DNA from: Iris pallida
Lineage: Eukaryota > Streptophyta > Magnoliopsida > Asparagales > Iridaceae
Length of the DNA: 64,000 bases
Assembly (NCBI GenBank): GCA_029216955.1
Contig: JANAVB010031417.1
Location: 15,158,090 to 15,222,089, forward strand
Direction: 5' to 3'
Part shown: positions 42,953 through 54,829 of the stretch, in pieces
Position numbering within the stretch: the stretch's first letter is position 1
Layout: each line of letters begins with the position of its first letter
Made by a program: the position numbers and the translations under genes
Notes under the pieces: model-generated
What the model saw: the letters and a program-made list of their open reading frames with translations, nothing else
Database searches by the model: none
What the model was told of the DNA's origin: nothing

Positions 42953-45900
42953 TGTCACGCCCCAGAACCAGAATACTGGAGAGCGGGGGAATGACTCAGC
43001 CAGCTACGTATTACGGGTAGATGAATACCGTATAATACGATCAATGCTGTCTAAAAGACGAGGGGGTGCATACTACATAAAAGTCTCACTATGGTCACTT
43101 TACATCTATTGTCTCAATTATTCAAGCAAGAAGCAGTAATAGAGAACATGTGAGATAAAGCAGTAAGACGTCCCAAACGCTCAGTCAAAATGTTCTTGAG
43201 ATCTGACTTTACAAAACATAGCCAGATGAGGTAGTAAGGTACACACAATTGTTTATCAGCTGCAGCCTGACTTAGTTACAATTATGTAAAAGTAAGTACA
43301 AGACGATCCGACTAACATGTCGGTGCCAAACGGCAAGTATAAAGTAAGTAACAAAACGAGCGGGAAAGTAAGGAACCCACTCGAGTCCTCCTGCGATCAT
43401 TCCTCTAGTATTGACCATCTTGGAGGTGGAAGTAAGCTGAGTCCTCGGGAACCGGCTCTAAATCTGGCCATGCAAAACCAGAGAGGTTAGACCTCTAATA
43501 GCAAGTATCGCAAGGAAGCACGATATGAGAAACTGGAACCAGTAATAAGAAAGTATGATAAGTAGAACTCTGCTTGCCACTGGGATTCGCATAGCATCAC
43601 GACACTTCGAACCAACCTCCCAACCAAACAAGGACAGAAGTTGGCCCGTCGTGCCCTGACATTCTGATCATCTTAGTTAGTTAACAGAGTAGATACAGTA
43701 CACAAACAAATCAATTTAAACGGCCATGCAACTACTACGGCTTGCTACTGAGTTCCAAGTTATCCTGTAATTATGCAATAGGGATTCCTCAGTTCTTACT
43801 CTGTGCAAGCAAGACTAGTCTATCCAATCAATCAATTGTGCCAATCATGTATTAGACGAGTCCCAGCGGGACGCCCGTCATATATATACCATGTACAATA
43901 AATAATATAAGCAGATACCGTTCCCTGCCCGTGTGGCAGATTTGCAGTATCTGTGGAAACCAGCCGGCCTGTCGGGCACTTAATAGTCCCGAGGAGGGTT
44001 GCCATGTAAGAACTCGAGAATCCATTCTCTCCATGCAATTATTATTTTATTTAACTTAATAGCCTCTATGTTAAGTGAAATTCCATACCGTGGACCATGG
44101 TCATTCAGAATGAGTACTTTCATACGGGGTACGATATGCACTTCTACAACGATACCCGTGCGGTTAGGTTGTAGGTCTTACATAGTGTAATGCAACAATC
44201 AAAACTAACCACGGAATAATCATGTCTTGACCATAAAGTACACATGCTGCTTTGCAGAAAGATAAATAAATAAATTGAAGCATGCATGTGTCTGTATGCC
44301 AATATTCGGGATCAACCAGTCGATTACAATAGTTCATAATTAATATGAACGTGTCTCATTCATTCAATTCAATAAGACGAATAGCCAGTCTCTTAGTTCC
44401 AACTAGGAACGCATGATCAATTATTAGTCAAGGTCATAATCAATATCAATCAATGTCAATTCGGGACAAGAATCAGTCAAAAGGCATCATGGGCTAGAGT
44501 TCATGCGGCCGGGAAATTATAGAAGTTCATGCGGCTGAGAATGCATATGTGGTCAGGATCTCATGCGGCCATGAAGTGCCATGCGGCCATGAAAAATAGC
44601 AGTCAATAACATACGACCACGGAAAACAGCATGTGCCAGGACAGCATGCGCCAGCAAACAATATGCGCCAGAAAATAGCATGCGCCATCAAATAGCATGC
44701 GCCCGAAAATAGCATGTGCCAAGACAGCATGCGCCAAGAAACAGCATGCGCCATGACAGCATGCGCCAGCAAACAGCATGGCAACAGCTTTCTGCCAGCA
44801 AACAGCATGCGCCAGGAAACAGCGTGCGCCAGAAAATAGCATGCGCCAGCAAACAGCATGACAACAGTATTTTGCCATCAAACAGCATGCGCCCAGAAAT
44901 AGCATGCGCCAGAAAACAGCATGCGCCAGCAAACAACATGACAACAGTATTTTGCCAGCAAACAGCATGCGTCCAAAAACAGCATGCGCCAGAAAATATC
45001 ATGCGCCAGCAAACAGCATGGCAACAGTATTTTGCCAGCAAACAGCATGCGTCCAGAAACAGCATGCGCCAGAAAATATCATGCGCCAGCAAACAGCATG
45101 GCAACAGTGTTTTGCCAGCAAACAACATACGCCCAGAAACAGCATGCGCCAGAAAACAGCATGCGTCAACAAACAGCATGGAAACAGTATTTTGCCAGCA
45201 AATAGCATGCGCCAGGAAACAGCATGTGCCATACGTCCAGAAACAGCATGCGCCAGAAAAATCATGCGCCAGCAAACAGCATGGCAACAGTGTTTTGTCA
45301 GCAAATAGCATGTGCCCAGAAACAGCATGCGCCAGAAAATAGCATACGTCAGCAAACAGCATGGCAACAGTATTTTGCCAGCAAACAGCATGCGCCAGGA
45401 AACAGCATGCGCCAGGACAGCATGCGCCAGCAAACAGCATGGCAACAACTTTTTGCCAGGAGACAGCATACGCCAGAAAATAGCATGCTCTGCTCATCTT
45501 TCCCAACCAGCCTCCAATGGTCATGAAAACCCATGAACCAAAAGACCATAAATTACTCAAAATAAGTCAAAATCAGGACTTCCAATGGTCTAAATTGGGT
45601 AGAATCAAATTTCCTACAACATGGAACCATCAAAACTTGAAAAATAACAAAGTTACTAGATCAAAACCTAAAAATTCCGAAAATATCTTAAACTTAGATC
45701 TACATGAAATGAGCCTTGGGAATTGAAAATGCTAAGTACTAAAGTATCTAAGAATCTTGAGAGAAAGACAATGGAACAACAAAAATAAAAATCCATCAAG
45801 AAGCAAGTTGGCACTTGCCTAGCCCTCCTAGGTTGGTGGGGGAGTTATGAGGAAGAAGAAGAGTAATGAGAAGAAGTAATGAAGAGAGAGAAAGGGGATG

Positions 45901-46152
45901 AGGCTTTAAATGAAGGAGTGGTGGTAGGTGGGGAGTTGGGTTCATGTTGAACCATCAAGGCCGAAAAATAAACCAACTCGGGCCGAACCCAAAAGCAAAG
46001 CAGAAAGTAAAATGCTGAAAGTAAAATACAGAAAAATAATTAGCAGGAAATTAAAAGAATTTAAATACAGAACAATACATGATAAATATTAAATAAATAT
46101 ATTCTAGCAGTACATGTATTTAGAATACGTATTCCGGGAACGGGAAGTGACA
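42953..46152 (-). repeat. E5 5' LTR, 3200 bp
   Basis: Plus-strand ends are TGTCACGCCCC and GGGAAGTGACA. It contains the palindrome at 45939-45953, a TTTAAAG box near 45904, AGGCAAGTGCC near 45812-45822, and the large array at 44620-45490. Confidence 0.93.
44620..45490 (-). repeat. E5 array of CATGCGCC words, 80-bp higher-order units
   Basis: Built from short 12-17 bp words (AACAGCATGCGCCAG and variants), in places ordered into 80-bp units (45001, 45081, 45161). Each unit includes TGGCAACAGTATTTTGCCA, a 6-bp stem. Long ORFs on both strands here are repeat artefacts. Confidence 0.9.
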
Positions 46153-46431
46153 AAAAGTTTTATGGATGGATTCGGAAACGGGATTGGGTTCAGGCTCGGG
46201 GTCGGACCCCGGACACGGGATCGGGACAGGACACAATCAAAAATCCAATAATTAATTTTTAAAAATAATATTTTCCTAATCCGACTAATAATAATAATAA
46301 TAATAATAATACTAAAACTCTAACTGGGAATCCAGGACTATGCTGACAAAACAAAATTGGACAAATATCCAAAAAATACAATAATTCTAATTTATCCAAA
46401 AATTCCAGAAAATCAGGTTGCGAATTTTACA
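46153..46431 (-). repeat. E7 3' LTR fragment
   Basis: On the minus strand it begins TGTAAAATTCGC at 46431. It is cut at 46153 by E5. A TAA microsatellite lies at about 46284-46311. Confidence 0.75.
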
Positions 46432-46444
46432 ACCTTCCCTCCTT
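46432..46444 (-). other. E7 polypurine tract
   Basis: AAGGAGGGAAGGT on the minus strand, directly before the LTR start and after the usual CGAGGACAAAATTTTC context. Confidence 0.85.
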
Positions 46445-49400
46445 AGAAAATTTTGTCCTCGAAATTAAAGATAAGGGCCGGGGTACAAACAAAATCACTT
46501 AACCTTGATCAAACATGGAATTTAAATCATCAGGCACGATCGGATTCTATGCATGATCACTAGGTACAATGATAAAATATCAGCACGATCAGATTTTATC
46601 TAGATATGATCTGAGATAGGGTTAGAATGTTGTTGTGATCAAAATTATTTTAGGCACGAAAAAAAAATCTAGGTACAATTATGATCAAAAATAGGAGAAA
46701 TGAGGTCTCGTGAAACAGAAAAAGGCAAGAAAGAAACGAACGTCAACAGTTTATTGAGAATGAAAAAAATGATGAAATCTTCTGAGTTAAGGGACTAAAA
46801 ATTCCAGATCAAATTGGAATGGGATATAAGGGTTTGTGACTCAGAAAAGATAAAAAGTTGTATGTTGGTAGGGTAGCAAAAATGATTAGAATAATACAAC
46901 TATGATAAGAATGTAATCGAGTAAGATATTTCCACTGAGGGCCGAGTGATGATAAAAGGGAATAGAAAGAATATCGTATCACTATTTCGAGGATCAAAGA
47001 TAGGATATGCACACAAAAAAAAACTTACAAAATAACAATCTTATTAGTACCACAAGCAAAAATCCAATTTCTAACTTGCTAAACTAGTTGAACTCTAAGT
47101 ATCTATAGAAAACTAAGGCAGCCGCCAAGGTATTAGAACTACTCTATTTGGAATCATAAATCACCTAAATCAAATTTTTTTCTATCGTATGTAACTCGTA
47201 TGCCAAATGTATTTCAATTTCAAGTATGCCTCTCGATCAAAACATTTTACAGACATCAACTTCCAATTGTCAGTCATTCTTCCAAAACGGACTACATCAA
47301 AATTATAATCTTCCCTTGCCATAGTAAATCCTTAGAAAATTCTTTAAGTTGATCCATGACCTATATTCGAGAATTTTCAATTCTTGAAATCAATTGACAG
47401 AATTACAATCATTAATCAATTTTAATCTTTAACTATGCACCTATCAATCGTTCTCATCCAAATGCATTAGCATAATACCACAGAATCCCAACCGTTCTTA
47501 CCATAACCAATATGAGCCTCCAATGTTTGGTAGAAATTGCAAATTCAATTGCTCCTTTCCAAAGTTGTATGCCAATGATCTTATCTTAATTCCCCTCTGC
47601 TTATTTCTTCTCTAGAACCTATCATTCCATTGCTCGTGTTATTCCTTTCATGTATATATCCGTTCCTTCTAGGTATAGTAGTCATCTAATCATAAAAGTT
47701 GATCCTCGTCAAGTGTTCCTTTACTTGATCATTATATTCACATGTTTTATATATATATAATCCAAATTCACTTCCTCCATGGGAGAACATTACCAAATCC
47801 TATACTTTTCTCGCTAACTCTACCTACGTCTTCCTTTATCTTCAATAACTCTTCCTTTAATCCTAAAACTTAAAACCGCCAAATACCTTCATTTGTTTTA
47901 ATGAGGTTTAGGCATTGGTGAGCACTACCAACAGTTATAACCCGAATAAGTCACAAGTTAAGACATACCACTCTCTCAAGTCTAGCTTACTCAAGGTATT
48001 CTTCTACCTTCTCTGCCCTTTAGCTATCTAATCTCATTAGAAGAATACCGATCCTCTAAGGATGCTCTTACCAGAATAATACAATAAGGTTGGTAGGTAA
48101 CTATCTAGATTTTCCTCGCATATAACTATCAATCTGCTTTATACATAGCAGCAAAATATATATAACTATCCACAAAATATATGCAATATACTAAAATTGA
48201 ACCTTGGAAGGAATTGAGGCAATACAGATTGATATGATCCTAATAAGTTCTAGAAAAAAATCAAGTAGAATTTCATCAGAAAACTATTCTTTCTGGTTGT
48301 GACAAGATGTTTCTGAAAATGGAGACAACTGCTAGAAATGCAAATCCTCTAATCGGCAAAAAAATCAGAAAATATGATGGTGCTAAAAAGATAATCATGG
48401 TATGGATATAGTCTTAATAATATTCGGAAATCAAATATATCCGAAGTCACTTTGCCTCAAATTCATGTCTCGCCATAGTGCACCTGACTGCAGTGAAATT
48501 TTGACTCCATAACTTGAATAGTAATATGTTTTCGAGTAGTCTATCAACTTTATCCATTTTCTGGCTGAACAACAAAGGAGACAAATTTGATGCATTTAGG
48601 ACATAGTCTCAATAATATCCAAAAACCTATCAACACCTGAATCACTTCAACTTAGAGTCTATGTCCCGCCAGTGCGCAACTAGCTGCAGTATACTCGCAG
48701 TTTCTATAATTCAAATAGATGGTTATGACGCATATGTGCGAAGCCATATTTAGGTCACTGAATATTTTCTTAAGTTTGTCCATGGGAATTTCAAAGGGAT
48801 AAATCAACAATTCAAAAAGTTTTTCAATGACTAAAGAAAATTCAATAATAGAATAGAATCAATTCTCTGACCGTTCCTGCTTCATGATACTCAAGTATTG
48901 AGTTTTGGAAGCTTTCAAGGCCCTGACTGATCAAGAAGTTCTTAGGGAGAGTAATGTTTCAAGTTGGGTGGGGGAAGTCAACAAATAAAAATATTCTTGG
49001 TCTTAGAATAACTTAGGAAATATCAATCATTATTGGAATTATTTTTGGAAAATAATTCCCTTGGAAGATTCGTGAACAAGCTAAGTTGAACCAATTCTTT
49101 GGTAACAATTAACCTTGGGGCATTATGGTTCCAAAAGAATTCGGTTCAAAATTGGTTCTGAGAAAGTCAATTGGAAATAAGGCCAAGAGAAATGGTTGGA
49201 TACACTAGCCGTAGAAATACTCTGGATAGATAAAAGTTTACCAAGTTTGCTAAAGGAGAATTTGAAACTCTAAATAGTAAAATAGATCTAGATTCTAAAT
49301 AAAGATAGAGAAGTATAATTTGATCAACTAATTGAAAATTTTGAAATAGGTTTGTTGAAGAAGGAGATTAGGAAAAATCTAATCCTAATCCATAAATAAC

Positions 49401-49706
49401 AAAAGAGTATGGATGCTAAGGAATGCTGGAGTATGATAAGGATATGGAGGAAAATAACCTCTGAAAAGCCAAGGGACACTAAAAGATATATAAAATCTAG
49501 AGACTAAAGTAGATAGTAAAATAGACCACCATACAATCGGCCTATGCTGGATAAGGTTTAGGATGCAAAACATAAGTAATGTAGCCTACCAGTCTATAAC
49601 AAATAAAAATATTTATTTATAATATATTTCGGTCCTATGTTGTGACAAATCAATATTTTAGTGTTCTAATTGTTTATAGATATGTTTTCCTAAGTTGTTG
49701 TTTCGA
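46445..49706 (-). mobile_element. E7 internal region, non-coding, LARD-like
   Basis: About 3.3 kb between a polypurine tract and a primer-binding-like block, AT-rich, with no ORF above 70 codons and no trace of gag or pol that I can see. Large non-coding internal regions define LARD-type elements. It contains two diverged repeats near 48405-48520 and 48602-48720, related to the E3 leader repeats. Confidence 0.75.
48405..48720 (-). repeat. Two degenerate repeats shared with E3 leader
   Basis: On the minus strand each has CTGCAG, then a GGCG(G/A)GACAT block. The 48405 copy also has GTGACTTCGGATATATTTG, matching CTGACTTCGGATGTACG of E3. Spacing is about 197 bp. Confidence 0.55.
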
Positions 49707-49731
49707 CCTGCATGGGCCACCACTAAAAATA
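49707..49731 (-). other. E7 primer-binding-site-like block
   Basis: TGGTGGCCCATGCAGG on the minus strand (49707-49722), 9 nt from the LTR end. The hairpin seen in E1 and E3 is absent. Confidence 0.6.
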
Positions 49732-52338
49732 TGTCACGACCCGATCCCAAATTATTGGATCGAACTGGATCATGCCCAGCCTGCACCGTTGTGAGACGGC
49801 GGCAGTAAGCTGTTCTATATGCAGGTATTCACAACAACATCTATATATTTGTCACAACTCGAATATACGAAAATTTTAAAACTTTTATTCAATAATTGAA
49901 AAGTACAACTGGAAATGAAAGAACTGAAATAAAATGCTGAATTCAAAATTAACAAAACTCCAAAATAGTAAAACTAGAAAACTGGAAATGACTAGCTAAG
50001 CGGTCGGCTCGTCGGCCTCAGGTCCTGCGTCCTCCAAGGAGGACTCCGACAACACCACAGGGTACAAAATCGGATCATAGTAGCTATTGTACAATAGCTC
50101 AGCATCCTCAATGTCACCTAAAAATGTGGGTCTCCAGTCAGGAGGGAGCAAGTACGAATATGTATCTCATATTTCCAGTAATAATGGAAAAGTGCAGGCT
50201 AAACAGTTGAAACAATATTTTCCAGCAATTTAACAATTAAAAACAATGTGATTTGAATGTGTAATCGTCTATGACCGGCTTGGGTTATATAATAGCGTCC
50301 TAGCGACGCAATACGGCTTATCCCCGTGTGTAAGAGGGGTAAGCTCGCACAATCATGCAATATGGGAGGTATTGGTCATAAAGGTTACACTATTCCTCCA
50401 ATCCCCTCAATCAATATCAATCAATATTTGAACCCTAGGAGAGGGTTCCGTGTAGCAATGTGGTTTAAACATGCAGCTTGACAATTACTAAATAAAATAC
50501 AAGAAAACATAACCGTAACTTGCCTCTGTTAATTGACTGGATCGGGAAAATCGGTACCGAGGAGGAAGTCAAGTTCGTCTCCGAGATCCTACAGTTGAGA
50601 ACCTTGACTTAGAACCATAATAAAACCATTCTAGGTGTGCTAGTTACAATCTCTATAAGTAGACCCTAGTCAGGTTTTAAGTTATTTAATAATCTACCAG
50701 AAATCTAGCGTCGCAATCTACCTTCGTTTATCATTTGGATTAAATAAGTCGGTTACTGTTTAATTGGGAAAAATAGCAATTATCGGTTAATTTGGCAAAA
50801 CTTTGTATTTTAAATATATATATATAAAACTAGGCTTTTTCTTTTAAATGAGAAAACATGTGATTTGCTTAAATTACTAGATTATTAATTATGAGAAAAC
50901 TTATTAATTTGCTTTATAAAATAAATATCCATTTTTTATATTCTACGCGTTTAACGGCAAAAATAACATTCCAGAAAATAAGAAAAAGCTACGCTATACA
51001 ATATAGGGTCACATAGAAATAAAGGAAAACTGGGCTAAAAATATGTCACGATCCGATCCCAAATTATTGGGTCGAACCGGATCATGCCCAGCCTGCACCG
51101 TTGTGAGACGGCGGCAGTAAGCTGTTCTATATGCAGGTATTCACAACAACATCTATATATTTGTCACAACTCGAATATACAAAAATTTTAAAACTTTTAT
51201 TCAACAATTGAAAAGTACAACTGGAAATGAAAGAACTGAAATAAAGTGCTGAATTCAAAATTAATAAAACTCCAAAACAGTAAAACTAGAAAACTGGAAA
51301 TGACTAGCTAAGCGGTCAGCTCGTCGGCCTCAGGTCCTGCGTCCTCCAAGGGGGACTCCGGCAACACCACAGGGTACAAAACCGGGTCATAGTAGCTATT
51401 GTACAATAGCTCAGCATCCTCAATGTCACCTAAAAATATGGGTCTCCAGTCAGGAGGGAGCAAGTACGAATATGTATCTCATATTTCAAGTAATAATGGA
51501 AAAGTGCAGGCTAAACAGTTGAAACAATATTTTTCAGCAATTTAACAATTAAAAATAATGTGATTTGAATGTGTAATCGTCTATGACCGGCTTGGGTTAT
51601 AAAATAGCGTCCTAGCGACGCGATACGGCTTATCCCCGTATGTAAGAGGGGTAAGCTCGCACAATCATGCAATATGGGGGGTATTTGTCATAAACGTTAC
51701 ACTATTCCCCCAATCCCCTCAATCAATATTTGAACCCTAGGAGAGGGTTCCGTGTAGCAATGTGGTTTAAACATGCAGCTTGACAATTACTAAATAAATA
51801 CAAGAAAACATAACCGTAACTTGTCTCTGTTAATTGACTGGATCGGGAAAATCGGTACCGAGGAGGAAGTCAAGCTCGTCTCCGAGATCCTACAGTTGAG
51901 AACCTTGACTTAGAACCATAATGAAACCATTCTAGGTGTGCTAGTTACAATCTCTATAAGTAGACCCTAGTCAGGTTTTAAGTTATTTAATAATCTACCG
52001 GAAATCTAGCGTCGCAATCTACGTTCGTTTATCATTTGGATTAAATAAGTCGGTTACTGTTTAATTGGGAAAAATAGCAATTACCGGTTAATTTGGCAAA
52101 ATTTTGTATTTTAAATATATATATATAAAACTAGGCTTTTTCTTTTAAATGAGAAAATATGTGATTTGCTTAAATTACTAGATTATTAATTATGAGAAAA
52201 CTTATTAATTTGCTTTATAAAATAAATATCTATTTTTTATATTCTACGCGTTTAACGGCAAAAAAAATATTCCAGAAAAATAAGAAAAAGCTACGCTACA
52301 CAATACAGGGTCACAGAAAAATAAAGAAAAACTGGGCT
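49732..52338 (-). repeat. E7 5' LTR region with 1.3-kb tandem duplication
   Basis: Starts TGTCACGACCC at 49732. The block 49725-51036 is repeated at 51037-52338 with a few percent difference. The second copy carries the short AAAAATA that belongs to the internal side, so the duplication took in the LTR edge. The expected far end (GCGAATTTTACA on plus) is not seen, so the right limit is unresolved. Confidence 0.82.
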
Positions 52339-53500
52339 TATGTCATTTACAAATTATTTACATAAATTAATTAATCCTAAGGCGAGCTCTGAGTGCCGCG
52401 AATGGTCCAAACAGTAGGCCGAAGTCCTGCACCAAAAATACTAATAGCAGTAACACATTCTAAAATAATTATAAATTAAAGATAGTTTATAAAACGCGTC
52501 TCAGACTTGGTCATGCAAATCTCAGGTTGCTGGCTACCGCCCCAACGTACAGAAAACCCTATTGTAGAAGCATAGAATTTCACGATCAGAAATCCTATAC
52601 GCCAAACACTACATGCGCCAGGGAGTTCAGACAAAGTACTTGACACAGTAAAACAAGAACATAGACATTAAAAGAAGATTTTTATTTCATATAAAAGTCT
52701 ATTACATGTCTTAAAAAGGGCTGTACAAAGGAGAACTTCTACAAAAAGAAAAGACCCTAAGTCTACAGCCAGGCGCAGCAGTCATTATGCGCTCTTGAAC
52801 AGGCGCATCTCACCATGCGCTCTCAGTCAGGCGCATCCCACCATGCGCTCCCAGCCAGGCGCATCCTTTCAGCAGCTCAGTTATGTGCATCCTCAGTTAT
52901 GTGCATCCCTTCAGCAGCTCAGTTATGTGCCACCCTTCCAGCCAGGCTCACGTGCCATCTAATGCTTCGACTAATGAAGCATTTATTGAGCAGAACGAGG
53001 GTGGCAATCAACCCTCTAGCTGGAGGAAGAGCTCCCCAAACCGAGAAAGAGAAGAGCACCGCAAGTCAACCTGTGGCCAGGGGAGGCTTCGAAAGAGCCT
53101 CCAAAGACCAAGGAAGACCGCAATCGAAACCGCGGCTAAAGGAGCAGCTTTCAACACAACCAGAATGGACAATACCCACTCTGACAGAAGAAAGGGCCCC
53201 CAAAGCCGCAGCACCGCAATTCCGATCTGTGGCTCTTCGCACATAACGGAGATGAGGCTCGAGCATCTCGATCTTTGGATGCAACAGGCATCTTCCGCCT
53301 GCCTCAGAAGCCCTCGACTCTGACTTTTGGATGTAACAGTCACCTTCAAGTGCATCAATGAGGACAATGCGTCGCATCTTCACCTTCAGGAGCATCTCAT
53401 CGACAGAACACACTCGAGTAAATAAGTTTATTTCGGAAGGACGTGAGAGAACGAGAAGCAAACTCTCTCCATGCCACTATTTATAGGCCGGGCAAATCAA
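52339..53500. repeat. Unassigned region with GCGCAT/ATGCGC hairpin array and minus-strand TATA box
   Basis: Between E7 and the E8 promoter. At 52785-52960 short units contain GCGCAT and ATGCGC around 6-nt loops. TATAAATAG lies on the minus strand at about 53485-53494, followed by an AGAGAG-rich start region. Two readings remain: U3 and R of the E7 LTR (minus), or the beginning of a long E8 LTR. A 131-codon minus ORF here resembles nothing I know. Confidence 0.45.
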
Positions 53501-54806
53501 ACCCATGCGCCAAGTGGATGGCTCTCCGAATCCCGTACAATAAATTTGTATTAAATGGATGAACCTGACGCTTCGAATTCAGCCAAGTCAAAAACGGCTA
53601 TTTAAAGCACTCGAAGAACGTGACAGTCGTACCAATAAAGATGTGTCAAGCAGAGCAGATACGCCGGTCAGACCGCACATCACATAGACACGTCTCAGCA
53701 CCAAGCGCTTCACAAGCATGTGCCCCCATGCGGCCCCATGTGCCTAGTGGAACACCGATCAATGCGCCCACTCAATAATCCATCACCTGTCAAAAATATT
53801 AAATGCTGAAGTCTGACAGAGTTGGCAGCACATCCCCCGAAGACTGCAGTGGACAGCTTTTTCAGAAGACGAAGCGTCATCGACGTCAGCACCATCATTA
53901 CTCCCCTCCGACGGTTACAAGCCACGTGGCCGCCCAACCATCTCGCATGCGCCTCCACAGCCATGCGCCCAAAGCTCTGCATGTGCCTCAAAAGCCATGC
54001 GCCTCAGACTTTTCTCTGATCCCTAAAGATAGAAGTAAAGTCACTACTGAAACTCTGTATGCGCCTCAACAGCCGTGCGCCTCAGACTTTTTTCTGATCC
54101 CTAAAGACAGAAGTAAAGTCACTACTGAAGCCTCGCATGCGCCTCAAAAGCCATGCGCCCCAAATTGTTCGTGACTCCCAAAGGTTACGAGCCAAAGTCT
54201 CCTCATGCGCCCAATTCCAGGCGCATCCTACAAGATCATTCCCCGTCAAATTCGAGATCTCCGAGCCATGGGCCTACAACACGTGTCCTTTGACTCGATT
54301 CACCCAAGATCTCAGCAATAGAAAGATTCTTCCCCCTGCTACGTGCCAGCCCACAACAGCAGCATGAAGAATTCAACTCCTCAATCAGGGCACATCGTCT
54401 ATGTGCCTCCATCAGCAATCACCACGTGGCATCCCCGCGTCCAGGTGCATCCTATATATGCGCGCATGAGCATCCAGCCTGCAGACTATAAATAGAGGGA
54501 TCATTTCCTACTTCCACACATGAACATACATAGACAGACAGAGACGTCGCACAACCACCGAGGCAGATACAGACACTCAACGTCTTCTTTCTCTCCGCAA
54601 GCTCCAGTACCCAGAGCAACTCAGACCTTCAGAGAACCGATAACCGTCGTCAGATCATCAACGGAGTCAACGTATTACCACTCGCTCCATCAGTACAAGG
54701 GACCCAGATAAACAAAAGTGTACTCCTAGGACTACGTCTAAGTCCTATATTGTAATATTGTTCTGTTTGTATTGAAATTTCCATCAAAAGATTTTAATGG
54801 AAAACA
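53501..54806 (+). repeat. E8 5' LTR (right limit near the primer site)
   Basis: Contains many ATGCGCC words, a clear TATAAATA at 54487-54494 and a leader of about 300 bp before the primer-binding site. The left boundary is not resolved, and no 3' LTR is present to compare with. Confidence 0.55.
54487..54494 (+). promoter_or_regulatory. E8 TATA box
   Basis: TATAAATA in the context CTATAAATAGAGGG, a strong plant core promoter, with transcription expected from about 54515-54525. Confidence 0.65.
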
Positions 54807-54809
54807 AGC

Positions 54810-54829
54810 TGGTGACTCTGCTGGGGACC
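54810..54829 (+). other. E8 primer-binding site
   Basis: TGGTGACTCTGCTGGGGACC. Sites of the form TGGCGACTCTGCTGGGGA are usual for Tat/Ogre-type elements. It differs completely from the block in E1-E7. Confidence 0.6.

Noticed and set aside
44688..45560. 290-codon minus ORF and 208-codon plus ORF
   Set aside because: Both lie in the E5 tandem array. Several frames stay open together because the unit lacks stops, and the protein is just the repeat translated.
53066..53461. 131-codon minus ORF after the minus TATA box
   Set aside because: Position is suggestive, but the sequence shows no domain and the first ATG is internal; not called as a gene.
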